From positions 1,183,147 to 1,247,146 of the forward strand of contig SCFE01000046.1 of the NCBI GenBank assembly GCA_004352715.1: a stretch of DNA of 64,000 bases. The letters are read 5' to 3'. The notes beneath the pieces are model-generated. The model searched no databases and was not told where the DNA came from. It worked only from the letters and a program-made list of their open reading frames with translations. Below, piece after piece: positions 1 through 12,400 of this stretch (position 1 is its first letter; every line of letters starts with the position of its first letter). The position numbers and the translations under genes are program-made. The DNA comes from Hofstenia miamia (Eukaryota > Xenacoelomorpha > Acoela).

Positions 1-1875
1 GCCTTGATAAAATTTATTGTTAAACACAAAAGAACTCTATGTTTATATCATTCGGAAATTATTTTAAAATTGAAATGATGTAACACCTGCAAGAAATTTT
101 ATCATCTGTCTAATTAGAAAACGTGAAATTTAACATAATATGTTATTCATAGATTCAAAGTTTTTATCAGGTAAATTACACTTTATCATTTTCTTGTACA
201 CTAAAGGATTAAATCACCCAATGTGTAAAATCAAAATTAATCCGATAATTTGTCATTTGAATAGCATAAAGCTAAGAGAATTTGTCAGGTAAGCTAAACT
301 GACATTGTTGGCCCAGATTGCACTAGAAAAATTAAATATAACATGAATTTCGCAGATGGCAAGTTATTATATGTAATGAAATTATGGAATAAACAACTGA
401 ATGAGTGAAACCTTTTTAATTCATTCAGTGTATTGTAACTGCTTAGAAATTATTTGAGAAAGCTCGAGAAAAACTGATTAAACTTTATCTATATCAGGCG
501 TAATTAATAATTGTAATAATAATTTTTAAATGGAATATGTAGCCTTACATAATTGCTTTATATCATGAGAGTATCAGGAAATTTTGAAAATGGGGACAAA
601 ATTTTGCACTACTGTCAAAAAAGGATATTTACATTATGCTTCCTGTTCCCGTTACAAATGATCTTCAAAGTGTATTCATGTTTCTCAAAGCAGTGGGGAA
701 TAACCCTATTTCCTTCATTGTATAGAAACCACAATAATTATATAACTAAAATATACCTTTATGTAGGCATTTATATAAACAGTGTTTCAATTGCATTTTG
801 CCACAAAATCCTAGGAATCCGCATTTAATCAATACTTACTGAGCAAAAATTTGATAACCATTTCTGTCTGAAAATTCCAGCTTAACCTGAGGAGACATAA
901 TTTTTTCCAGGAATATTCACCACAATTCTAGAATGTGATTTTTCGATGCGCAAATTTTTACCTTAATTGCATTGAACTGTAATTCCAATTTTAATACTGA
1001 TGCACTTGGTCCTGTTATTTGATTGATTTATACTTGAATCATGACGTATATCTTACAATTGTGCGACATGGTTGTTTAAAGGAAAAAAATCTTGAGGAGT
1101 GTTTTATTCAAGGCTATGTTCGTAAATTTATAAATGGTACAAAATTTACGTCTAAGTTAACTCTATCCAAATTAATTTCGCTTGGATGTAAAGCATGTAC
1201 GACGATCTTGAGTTTAGGGAAATTGATTTGATAAACCCCTGTGTATATTACTTGCGAGGATTAGTCAATGCTTTTGGTGAAATGTTGAACAAAAACTATT
1301 CTTTATTAAGTAAATTAATTAAGCTGTTGTCAGTACATAATTGTATTATATTGAAGCAGTTTTTAATAGTTGAAATTTGAAATTAACATTAAAACCCATC
1401 TTTTTAATTAAGAATGTTTTCAACATTATAGGCTGTTCAATGTGAGAAGGTTGGATAGAATGGTTTGTTTTTATGGCGTCCATTAATGAATCAATAGCAT
1501 TTTTCTTAAAACACACCTACTATATTTTAATAAGCATTTACTCCCAACCAAATTAATAAATAAAATTGAAATAGGCGGTGAAAAGCAAGAATAATTTTAA
1601 ATGTTACTTGGCCTGGTAATAATTACAATAATAGCGATTATACTAATAAAAATAGCAATAATAATAATAACAATAATAAGAGTCAAAGCAATATATTTGC
1701 TAAAAGATAAAATTAAACTACAAACTAATTATATAACATATAATAATATTAACTTTATGTGTGTCAAGGTATGTGGTAAGTTCAGTGTAAAAAGTCAGTA
1801 AATGTCTTTACCATGTTCATGTCTCCTATTTAATTTTGCTGAATATTTCATGCCAAAATAGTTATGCTTCTTGAG
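1..1875. other. AT-rich non-coding DNA, nothing recognised
   Basis: Only short open frames of low-complexity, AT-driven composition are present, including an ATA/AAT-rich simple tract around 1615-1680. No splice-bounded exon, RNA gene or transposon signature was recognised. Confidence 0.5.
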
Positions 1876-2112
1876 CTAGTATTGCTGGGAAATGATGTCA
1901 TCAAAAAGTTCCTGCAAGATATTAAAACATTTTGCAGCATTAATTTTTGTCTTTTGGGCAACACGATATTGGGCGTGGACCATTCAAAAACATAAAACCA
2001 TTTGTGATGTCACTTTCTTTATAGTTTGTTCAGCATATGGGTTTAAATGTTGCTTTTTGATTGGGAACTGCTGAATTGTTCATTCATTTGTGAACATTAC
2101 TGCAGCCAAATC
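1876..2112 (-). pseudogene. Tc1/mariner-family transposase fragment (degenerate)
   Basis: Read on the minus strand, one frame gives DLAAVMFTNE, stop, TIQQFPIKKQHLNPYAEQ, TIKKVTSQMVLCF, stop, MVHAQYRVAQKTKINAAKC and FNILQELFDDI. This follows the Tc1/mariner DDE core order: VMFSDE (first catalytic Asp, here Asn), QQF..RKR, PPS.M.WG and N...Y...L. The family makes a cut-and-paste transposase. The copy is dead: it has two in-frame stops, an Asn in place of the first catalytic Asp, and no recognisable second Asp block. The bases from about 2130 to 2375 have a similar composition and may hold the degraded preceding domain, but I could not align it. No terminal inverted repeats were found. Confidence 0.72.
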
Positions 2113-3449
2113 TTTGACTTTTTTCTTTCTTAAAAAAGTGCTTTAGGCAAGTCTAGCTTGACGATTGAATTTGCCGTCGCAGAACTGTACTTATACTTGA
2201 AGTGACCACAAGGTAGTAGTCGAGCAGAATTTTCAGTGGATGTAGCAACTGGTTCAGTAACTTCTTGGTGATGTTTTATTAGTGGCTGCAGTGATGCAAC
2301 GTGATCTTCCTGAATGAGATTTGCCCTTGTTAGTTGGCACCAAGACGTAATGCGGTAGATCTTTGAGTAACTCAAAATTCCAGATAGGCGATCATTTCAA
2401 CTATTTTTGTATTTATTCAATTGAAAGCGAAATAATTATGAAAGTGTGTATGTGTGCCCACTGAGCAAATTTGCAATTATATAACAAATATAATGTGATA
2501 AAATTTAATCATTTGTTTGTTGTATTCTTTTGAATATTTAGAAAAATTCAATGGTTCTTTTTGACAGCAAACTTTTGCACATTACATATATGCATATGTG
2601 TACATTCTATACAAATATACTTCTACATTGACATTTATATATATATATATAGATGCACATAAAATATATTATATATATAATGTAAATTTAATGAAATTTT
2701 TAATGCCTTGATTTATTCAAAGTCAGATTTAACTGGATATTGAATTTAAGAAATACGAGATCCATTGATATTTTGATTTAATAATTTCAAAGTCCCTATT
2801 TCAAACAGATTTCATGCGATTTCTTAAACGAATTAGAAATGCTTTCACAGCCTGTCGGCGCAAATGTTACATGTTTCAACTGCATTATACTGCATTTAGT
2901 CATTTTATTATATAAAGTAAATACAATTATATATATATATAGAACTACAAACTACAACATATAAAGAATTTGTCCTTACTTTGAATTTGACAAAGCCTCC
3001 CTCCACATACCCCAAACAAGAAAGAAGTGAAATGCGTCTTAAAACGCAATGCATATTATACTTTCAAATATGTAGGACGAATAAAACTTAAGTGAATTTG
3101 TCAAATATAATAACCCTTTTGTTGCTATTTTGACATGGTGTTTTCTTAAAAAAATTTTGATTTAGGAATACACCTAAGCACTTGACAAAAGGAAGCCTTA
3201 ATAGTACGTCATCATTAATAAGCAACTTTTTTCCTATTATATCAATCAATTCATCCCAATGACTCTTTTACATGGAGTCATTAATAATTTCTTTTGTGTC
3301 ATTCTTTTGCTTAACCAGATTAACAGGTTTGTTTCACATTCAACTAATCAAGGTGATATTCGCCTCATATGCCGATCAAATAAATATCCTAGAACAACTG
3401 TAGATTTCTATATCCAGGGAATAATGACTTATGCCATTTGAATTATTTG

Positions 3450-3511
3450 TGAAACAAGGCCCTAAAAGTGAAGCCCTTCTTGAAACAAGGCCCTAAAAGT
3501 GAAGCCCTTCT
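3450..3511 (+). repeat. 31-bp tandem duplication, two perfect units
   Basis: The unit starting tgaaacaaggccctaaaagt occupies 3450-3480 and is repeated exactly at 3481-3511. It is GC-richer than its surroundings. No function is evident. Confidence 0.95.
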
Positions 3512-3836
3512 CGATAATACCGACTTGAAGAACAACAGCATCGTATAAATTTCCCAGTGACAATTGACACACTGCTTGTAGCCAGCTTAAAAACTATGAA
3601 GCCACTTAGCTAACTAAATTCAATCATTTGCGAACAGAGAGGCATCAGATGTTGATATTAAATTTTTTATGGAAATTACAGTTGATCAGCTGAAGCATTC
3701 ATTTCGGATTTTAAAATTGGTTGCGCGAGTTGCCAACGAGAAGACAGGCAATTCACATCAATCGAGCTCATTATATAAGGACTATGAATAGTAGGTGAAT
3801 GTGTTTTTTCTACTAGGGTAACTACACTGCAACCTC

Positions 3837-3902
3837 CGCTTTTTGCTATGGAAAATGCAAAAACTTTACATTTGGCAAGAAACCGTCCGAAATTTCTAAA
3901 GT
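3837..3902 (+). repeat. Dispersed repeat family B, copy 1
   Basis: The sequence ccgctttttgctatggaaaa followed by tgcaaaaactttacatttgg and a CCGAAAT segment recurs in diverged form at 53301-53365. A weaker reverse-complement match is at 59215-59255. It is probably a fragment of an interspersed element of unknown class. Confidence 0.55.
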
Positions 3903-4044
3903 AATTAGTTCCCACAGTATTCACTCAAACCTAAATATATTAACTACGGGCATAGGTAGTATAAAATACACTGCCCTGCAAAATTTAAAGGATTCATCTT
4001 TGGATTGATGAGGATTTAAAAAAGCATTATACATATATATATAT

Positions 4045-4280
4045 NNNNNNNNNNNNNNNNNNNNNNNNNNNNNNNNNNNNNNNNNNNNNNNNNNNNNNNN
4101 NNNNNNNNNNNNNNNNNNNNNNNNNNNNNNNNNNNNNNNNNNNNNNNNNNNNNNNNNNNNNNNNNNNNNNNNNNNNNNNNNNNNNNNNNNNNNNNNNNNN
4201 NNNNNNNNNNNNNNNNNNNNNNNNNNNNNNNNNNNNNNNNNNNNNNNNNNNNNNNNNNNNNNNNNNNNNNNNNNNNNNNN
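4045..4280. other. Assembly gap (236 N) inside a (TA)n tract
   Basis: The run of N is bounded by (TA)n on both sides, so the missing sequence probably includes more TA repeat. Confidence 0.95.
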
Positions 4281-6329
4281 ATATATATATATATATATAT
4301 ATATATGTTTTACCTTATCCCTTAATGTTTTATAGTCCTCAAAAACTGTTTACGCTATATAGAAACTAGCCATTGCTTTATCAATTTCTTAACTTCAATT
4401 ATAATTGGATCTTCTTGATAGCGGGCAAAGTTTATTCATTTTTCATATTGATCAACTTTTGCTTTTACTTTAGGTACTCGCTGCATAGCCTCACTAAGAA
4501 AATCTTAATTGATAATATTACAAAATTGGATTTTGTATTAGGGCTCTGCGACTAATAGCAATCGAGTCGTGGCCCAAAACATAACCCGGCATTTCGAGTA
4601 GTCGAAACCAACTCGATATTAATTTGCAAAAAATTTTAAGAATCTTTCGACTTTTTACATTTTATCTCAAATTCTAAGCCATCATTTAGTTAAACATGTT
4701 GGATTTCTGTAGTACATTTGCATTGGGTAACTATGTATAGCTTAGTCTAAGAAGAAAAATAAGTCTAAATGTAATTGCATGTTCTCTACTCGAACTCGTG
4801 AGTTACAGTTCCAATTTGACTCTAGCCTAAGCAGGTCAACACGGTGGGGGTTTGATTATATTTCCGAATTCATTACGTAGAAAATGATGTCTACAATATA
4901 CGCTGATGCCTTCAATACCGGCATTTGCCTATACTATATATATATATATATATATATACATATATCAATTTTCCAATATTATGTTAAGGCTTGAAATATT
5001 ATTTATAAGAACAACATATAATGTTTGGTATAAAAAATAGAAGAACTTTGATATTAAAAAATGAAATAGACTTGAAAACTTGATTAACCGTTGACATCAA
5101 GATGCAAAAAATATTGACGAATAAAAGTTTTTGTAGTTGATTATTGACTTTTTACCTGCACAGTTGTTCTTTGTCTCGTTACTCATTGGTATTGATTACT
5201 GTTTGTTGCAATGAAATACATCAATAATATTTTCATTATTTAAAACAATGCTTCTGGCAACGATCAACAAAAACTACCTCGTAACTTGTTTTAAAATTTT
5301 CTATTATTAAAATCAGATAAATTACCTAGAGAACTTTATTATATTACAGTTCTTATATATAAATTGTTCAGTTTATGTAAAATTTGCTTCCTTTCGAAGT
5401 GTAAATTCCCTTAATTTTGCAAAAATGGCATTGAATTTGCATTGGTTAAGTAATTTCAGAAGGACAATTCTCTTCAACACTAAATTCTCAGAGGTTGTGC
5501 CTCATTCTCCTATATTTTAAATACTAATAACTTAAATGGGAAATTTTTAATGAATTGTAGATTTCAAATTATTTTTATAATATATTTTAATAGCTACTTA
5601 GATATAAATAATGATTTCCTAAAATTACAATTTTCTAAATAAATCAAAATTCCCTCTGCATTTAATAAGTTTTAAATTCCAAGATTTAAATGAGATTATA
5701 AATTGTTCTCGAAGAGAGTCTCAGATGCATGTTTGCGTTATCACAATGTTATGTTAATTATTATTATCAAATTCATAATTTTTTGTATATTTAAATGATT
5801 GAAGCGGTAAAGTTTTTATCAGTTGCTGGTGCCGAAATCTTTGAAATTTGGAATGCGTTAATATATGCATCTAAATATGCTGACTCCATTTTTCAAATCA
5901 GGTCCAGTTGACTCCACCTTGTGCACAAAAGATATGTATGTCTAATATCTATATTAGACACCATAAAAAGAAGTTTTTCAAATTTGAATAGTTCTGTTGC
6001 TGAGAAAATTTCTTATCTTTGTTAAAGGTTCCTATTGTATAAATGTAGGATAAGATTTGTACTCTTATTTATTCATCTATATACATTTATAATATCTTAG
6101 AATAAGAGGGGCACATATATTTTCGAAATTTACAAATTTTACTAGAGCTACCAATGATTTTTATTACAACTCGTAACAGAACTCACAAAAAACCGTTAAT
6201 TAGCACATCCAAACCTGAAAATAATTACCAAAACAAAATTCAATTCCAGATATATATATATATATATATAATTATTATTTTATCATGAACGTATATTCGA
6301 ATGACAAAAAAGATCATACTACTAGATAG
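4281..6329. other. AT-rich non-coding DNA, nothing recognised
   Basis: Contains (TA)n at 4281-4306, 4935-4958 and 6250-6270. A GC-richer patch at about 4545-4640 has several TCGA-containing words (caatcgagtcg, gtagtcgaaac), suggesting an old repeat, but it could not be assigned to a family. Confidence 0.45.
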
Positions 6330-6912
6330 ATGAGTTATATAGTAGGCTACAAGTTGGTATAAACTGACTTCTGCGTCTTTGAGTTTTGCAAAGCTCTATT
6401 CTAAAGTCGCCAGATGCAGTAAGTTTATCAGGTATTAGGGCATTAACTGGATCATCAAGATTTCTAATTGCTTTTTTGAATAAATTTAAACAAAATTTTT
6501 CTCTTCGGATAGCAACAGATTCGATTGATTCATTGTGACACCCAATAAATTTAAGCGCACGTTTCTAAAATTCTTTCAAATTTATATTTGATGTGTTGGA
6601 TAGCTCGATGAACACTGGGCAAGCGTACTCGATTAATGAGTGTATATTGGTACAATAATTTTTTAGTAGCTCTAAGGTGTCACATACGTTTTTTAGGGAT
6701 TTAAGCATATAGAGTCGTTGTGAACATTTGCTCATAATAGTGTGAACGTGAGTTTTCCATTTGAGATCAGAAGTCCGTGTGATTCCTAAAAGTGGTAAAA
6801 AATTCACTGTTGGAATTTCATGGGCATCAAATTCTATCTCCTTAAATCTTTTGGAATAAATAAGTTGCTTGCATTTGGCTGTATTCATTTTAACCCATTT
6901 TTTTCGTACCAA
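6330..6912 (-). pseudogene. CR1/Jockey-superfamily LINE reverse transcriptase, 3' fragment
   Basis: The minus strand encodes a post-palm RT segment: MNTAKCKQLIYSKR, LPLLGITRTSDLKWKTHV, then KCSQRLYMLKSLKNV and IEYACPVF. After one in-frame TAG near 6564 it continues KRALKFIGCH, then FRIELCKTQRRRSQFIPTCS and LYNSS. This order (AKCK, LG....DLKW..H, R.Y.L..L, EYA.PV, RR..FIP....YN.S) is typical of the RT thumb and C-terminus of CR1/L2/Jockey-type non-LTR retrotransposons. The 5' part, including the catalytic YxDD motif, is absent. A homopolymer frameshift near 6900 leads into a possible upstream continuation, and the copy is then cut by (TA)n at 6942-6972. It is an inactive, 5'-truncated insertion. 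The exact clade cannot be fixed from this fragment. Confidence 0.8.
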
Positions 6913-6940
6913 TTGTGTATAGAACTAAATTCAGAATTGA

Positions 6941-6974
<34 letters not shown>

Positions 6975-7385
6975 TAACAGACTTAGGGTAAAAAACACTA
7001 AATTGACCCCAATCACACTAATGTATCATTTGTCCACATTTTTAAGTAAAATTCTCAAATCTTAATAGGTAATTTGATAATCATGGCATTTAACCATATC
7101 TATGGGTAAGAGTGTTTCTCTGCTATGGTGAAAAGTTGTGATAAAAAGCATTTGTGTGTTTGACGTACATAGAACTAATAACTTTTTACAATTTCAAAAC
7201 CGATTTTGTAAAAGCTTTGAATTGTTCCCATTCATATTGGTCAGATAGTAACGCGGGTCATGGCAGCACCAACTGTCATCAACTATTTTTTCTGTAGATA
7301 GATCATCCAAGTCTCATTCAGAGGCTTTCTACGCAAAGTCAGAAATATTCATTATGTAGAGTTGCGACCTGTGCATGGAAATGAA

Positions 7386-7520
7386 GGAGGAGATGATTCT
7401 CTATCCAGCGATAGTTTCAAATTTAAGATATCTTTAATATTTAGTGAGTTATGAACGCTTAAGTAAATTATATAGAAGCCATCACAAATTGTAGAAAATG
7501 CCTAGGTTATTTAGGTTTAA
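7386..7520 (+). repeat. Dispersed repeat family A, copy 1
   Basis: Blocks in order: ggaggagatgattctctatc, a variable AT part, gagttatgaacgctta, tatagaagccatcacaaatt, and aaaatgcctaggttattt. The same order recurs at 45829-45950 (plus) and 60261-60360 (minus). This is an interspersed element, perhaps a SINE or MITE. No RNA polymerase III box or TIR was clear. Confidence 0.65.
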
Positions 7521-8861
7521 TTAATTATCGATGCATTTAAAAAATTGAATAAAAATAATTTTCTTATATATTTATAACGCCACTTTTTGTAATACACAGT
7601 AAATCTTAATTTGTCCTCCCAAAATACTAATATAATTACACATGTTGCTGCTATCCCAATGATGCATAGATTTAATTCTGCACGATTCTACTACCAAGGC
7701 TCATATACATTATTTCTGTAGAGTTTAAGATCAATTGAAAATATAATTTCTCAAAAATAACAATTTTTTATTCTCTGCCTGCAATCTTAGTCCGTGTAGC
7801 TGTACACGCCCTAGCTTTTAATACGGGGAGTAAGCAAGGTAGGGGGATTTGTATCTATGAACGCAAAGCCCTATTATATATATATATATATATATCAGGC
7901 CAGGGAACAGGTAAAAGTTTTTGCAACCAATCCATGTCCTGACAGGGCCCAACTTGCTTATTTGGGCCAGGTGAATGAAATAAAACAATATTAGATATTT
8001 AAGCATATCAACAATTTAAAAACTAAAACCAATAAAATTAATTGAATAAACTAGTAGAATATAATATAGTACTAGGAAAACGAATATCGCCAGATCGGAA
8101 CCTGATTATTTATGAAACTGCTTGCACTCCAAGCCGATATCGATCTCTTACCGTTAAAAAAGTTTGAAGGAACAAGCAAAATCTGAAAAAAAGTATTTTA
8201 TGGAGTGCAAAGTAGCTTAGATTAATCTCAATGAAGATTAGGTTTGAAAACGCCAAAAAATTTCCAATGCAAACAAATATATATTTGTTTTCATACTGAA
8301 CTACATGTAGATTGTCAGTAGTGGGGAAATTAAGTGTTCTGCTGTGCATTACACATTTTAAATCTCAAATTGAGCCTAAGAGAAATATAACTCTAACTTT
8401 TTTAAATGTCCAAAATAAACTATTAAGGTTTTTAAAAAAACTGTTAAAAATTGAATATACACCAGTGTAAACAAATGTGCCACAAAACCGTTAACTGCAA
8501 CTCATCGTTCAATCATTCAATGAAGCACTAAGCCTGCCTCTAGCACCATAACCTTAAAAGTATTCTTTTAAAAATGTGAGTAGCACATCAAAAATTACAG
8601 TAATTGTGGCAGTGGGGTTATCAATATCGTCCTAATGTGTAATTATATGGTATTTTATGAAATTTCTTCAATTAGCACACGCAACATGTCGAGCTATCAG
8701 AAGTGTTATGACAAAAATCGTACAAACGAAATTTCTGCTAGATAATTAAAACTTATATTTTACTTCGTAAAAAATTTTGATAGTTTCATTATCATCATTA
8801 GATTATATTATTTATTTATTTCAAAAATATAGCTATGTAAATCATAATCGAGCTTTGAGAA

Positions 8862-8885
8862 AGAGAGAGAGAAAGAGAGAGAGAG
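8862..8885 (+). repeat. GA-rich simple repeat
   Basis: An imperfect (GA)n tract with interspersed AAAG units. Confidence 0.85.
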
Positions 8886-9478
8886 CAACCTAGCAAGTAT
8901 GCTGAATAATAATACATAATAAACAGAGACACTTACAGGCGTAAGGTAGAAATCAATTGTACAAATGCTATTAGTGATCTTATAAAAAAACTCTACTTTA
9001 GACATGCATATGCGCATTTTTACTTATTTTTTTGTCGTTTTATGCATCTTAGTACGAAAAAATCCTAGAAAATGGTTATGTAAAGCGGTAACTGCTGAAC
9101 CTTTGTGTAAAAAGACCTTTTCAAGCACTATAAACAACAATCTTAGTAAGCCAAATACATCTGCGATTATTTATTTGCCTAAATATAAATTGCAATATCC
9201 ATTTTTGCTATACGCAAATTTGGAATGACATTTGATAAATTGGACGCTTTCCATTGTTGCCAAGCCTTTGCCGAAAATGTGAAATGACGAATTTTAATAG
9301 GAATATCGAAGCAAATATGATATATGCTATTTGCATCGGTGCAAAAAAACACAAAATTTTGTATTTCCATCGTAATCAGTGATTATGTAATATTTAGGTA
9401 AAAATAATTATTATATGTTTATAGTAAAACTTATTATTTTGTAAATTTTACCCCATTTATAACTTTAAAGGTATAAAN

Positions 9479-12400
9479 ATATATGTGTAGTTAAACTTAA
9501 TTTGATTTGTAGCAATAAAAAAGACGATAACCTACATATTCCGCATTTTTTCAACAGATGCTTTGTTATAAAAAACTATGTCAACGCATTTCGTAATGAA
9601 GGATGCCAAAAAATTTTAATCTTTTTTCAAATACAAGGTGATTAAACAATATCTAGTGGGCATTCGTTAATGTGCTCCCAATAATTGACGGAATATATTA
9701 TTCATTGAGAATCTATTTTTATATCTAAATCAAATTAGAAGATAAAACAGAGCGGAAATTTCATAATTCATTAACTTTAGTCAACGTGAATCCAACAATC
9801 TGTTATAAATTTATTATTAGTATAAGCCATTGTTTCAAAATCAATTCAGTATTCACAAATCAATGAGGCTAATATGTTATTAAAGCAATTGCAGGTTTTG
9901 GCATCGAGGCCAAGATATGATAACGCCAAATTTATATACATTTATTTCACTTTGAATTTGTTCCGATCGCTTCTGGTTTGCGAAATTTGGCAAATGCAAG
10001 AATATTCCTGTTAAGTTTACTCAATTATTTTCTAAACAGTAAAGATTTGGACAAGCCGCCACAGGCGATATTTACATTTGAATTTGGTATAAATTCAATC
10101 GATAAAGGGAGTATCTTAAAATATTACAAGACTAGTAATGAAAAATCAAATTTTTATATGTACTCCAATAATATGATCGTTTCAGGTAACCACACCTCAA
10201 TTTTGGTCAATTTTCAAACTTCAAAGTCCTTTATATGTAATTGAATTCGGTTTAATGTAAAGTTAGTTAAAAGGTATTTCTTACTTTTTCATACGAGACA
10301 TCGCTTATTATTTACTAACCTACCCATATGTCTAAAAGTATATAGATTAACAGGTAGTCAAATGCTATTTTATCAATCAGAAGAATATTTCTAGATGATT
10401 ATACATGTAGCATTTATTGAACTCGCCTAGATTACATTGGGAATACTCGTGCAAAGAACTATGGATATTTGAGTTTTAAAAATACTTATAAAGTATTATA
10501 ACAGTAGCATTAATGACCTCAACAATTGACATATTTTTGAAAAATGCTATCAACCCGCTTTTTTTTCGTTTTTCTACTTCGCATGTTATCCCCAACTGTC
10601 TTTGGAAAGCGTTTGTTTCATGCATTCTATATTACTTCTTTATATCTAAGAAATAGATGCGTAGTGGAGAGGCTATGACATTTGTTAACCAAACTAACTT
10701 TTTTTGGAAGGTCAAACACTTTTAACATTTTATATCACAGGTATTCTTGATAATTTTTTATTTCCCACACCCGTTTGAAGACTACATCGGATGTAAATAC
10801 TTTTTTCACATTCAATGACGTGCATTATATTATGCAATAAAAATGAATTTTTTATTCCACTTTATATTTTGACATTCTAATGCCATTGTTTATGTGAACA
10901 ATATCCATTGCAGCCATGGACTAATTAAATACATGCCACAATAAAAACTAATGAATGGGGCAAATTAAAACGCTGTTTGATTATTTCCTTCGAAGAATTA
11001 TATTTATTATATATATTAATTGAAAACATGTGTTAATGACACTTGATTGTAGCTCAATTTTTTCTAAAATAGAAGATTTCCCAACTGACTTGGTCCAGTT
11101 TAAAATATAGACCATTTTTATTAATACTTTAAAGCTATAAAGCCTCCCCAAGCTGCTGGGTTTGGTGAGAGAAGCATCTTCACTTGATTATTGCTGCAAA
11201 ATTGTTGAACTGCTTGAATAACTTAATGGCAAGCATAATGCAATAGAATGCAGAGGTTTAAAATGGGCATCTAATTGATTTTGAACAATTAGCAATAATT
11301 ATCCTAGAATTATGGATTATAAGTTAGAACTTGAAACATCACGGACAAATTTAATAATTAGTGCAATAAATTTGAAATTATTCCTAGAATATTTGAATAA
11401 ATATTTATGAACAATAATGATACATCCTTAACAATATATTCTGCCTAGAATTGAAATTCTATCTTTTTGATTTCCAAACGGTGATATCCTTTATTTATAT
11501 TTTATATTGAATCAAATTTTTCCTAAAAAATTTTTTAGAAAATGAAATTTACGTAAACATTTTTACTATATGTGAAATATTGCAGAAAAATATATTTATT
11601 TTGAAAATTTACTTTTTTCGCAGAAGAAAAAATTCTGTAATTTCACTATTAATGTGCATATCTGGCCTTTAATTTTTAAATTTAATGATATTTTGAATTT
11701 TCGGTTTGCATTGATACGAACACTAGATAAACAATAAAATTTCTAACTTAATATATTTATTGCTAAATTGCTACAAACAATTTGAAAATATTTTTCTGGA
11801 AACCTTAACCCAGGTCATGCAATGGAGATATATGTCAAATAGAAATATTCTTTAAAATATACTCTCATCCAATACAATTGATATCTTTGCTATAAATGTA
11901 AATTTTAATTAGTTATATGATGGTAGAATCTTAATTAAATGTGCTTAAATTCTGAATTGTTTGTTTGAAATCAGCATACGAGTTTTTAAAATTTTTCCAA
12001 GCTTTAAATCTATTCTGTTTGCTAGACGGTATGTCGCGCATAGAAAACGTAAAATAAGTGTTAAGGTATACATTATCTCATAAAACTATTAATGGAGACA
12101 TGAGACATGTCTGTTAATTAAAAGAATACCTTTTGACAGTGAATTATTCACTTTGGTCACGAAGAAATCTTCTAGCACGTTAAATGAAGCCAAGGACGTA
12201 TAACCAAGATATAAATAGGCTGTGGCTATTTATATAATATTAATTAGCGAATCAATATAGAAAATTTTACGAAAAAATTTCTAAAAATTTATTAAATTTG
12301 CTCGACTTAGAGCAAATTTTCAAATTTATTTTGCAAATACTTAATGGTTCTCTTTTCATGGTTCTCTATTCTTTTTTAAACATAATTTTTTAACAGTTCC

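Larger units (their letters stand above)
2113..4044. other. AT-rich non-coding DNA with small repeats
   Basis: The stretch holds (TA)n tracts at about 2638-2651 and 2929-2940, a 31-bp perfect tandem duplication at 3450-3511, and one copy of a dispersed repeat at 3837-3902. It ends in (TA)n at an N gap. No gene was recognised. Confidence 0.5.
6913..9477. other. AT-rich non-coding DNA with one dispersed repeat
   Basis: Holds (TA)n at 6942-6972 and 7873-7894, a GA-rich simple repeat at about 8862-8885, and copy 1 of dispersed repeat family A at 7386-7520. No gene was recognised. A single-N join lies at 9478, without visible duplication on either side. Confidence 0.5.

Noticed and set aside
553-828. 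Open frames of 60-90 residues in AT-rich DNA (for example 553-828, 9978-10244, 31960-32244, 35174-35449)
   Set aside because: Composition is dominated by Ile, Asn, Lys, Phe and Tyr as expected of random AT-rich sequence. No motif or splice context was seen.
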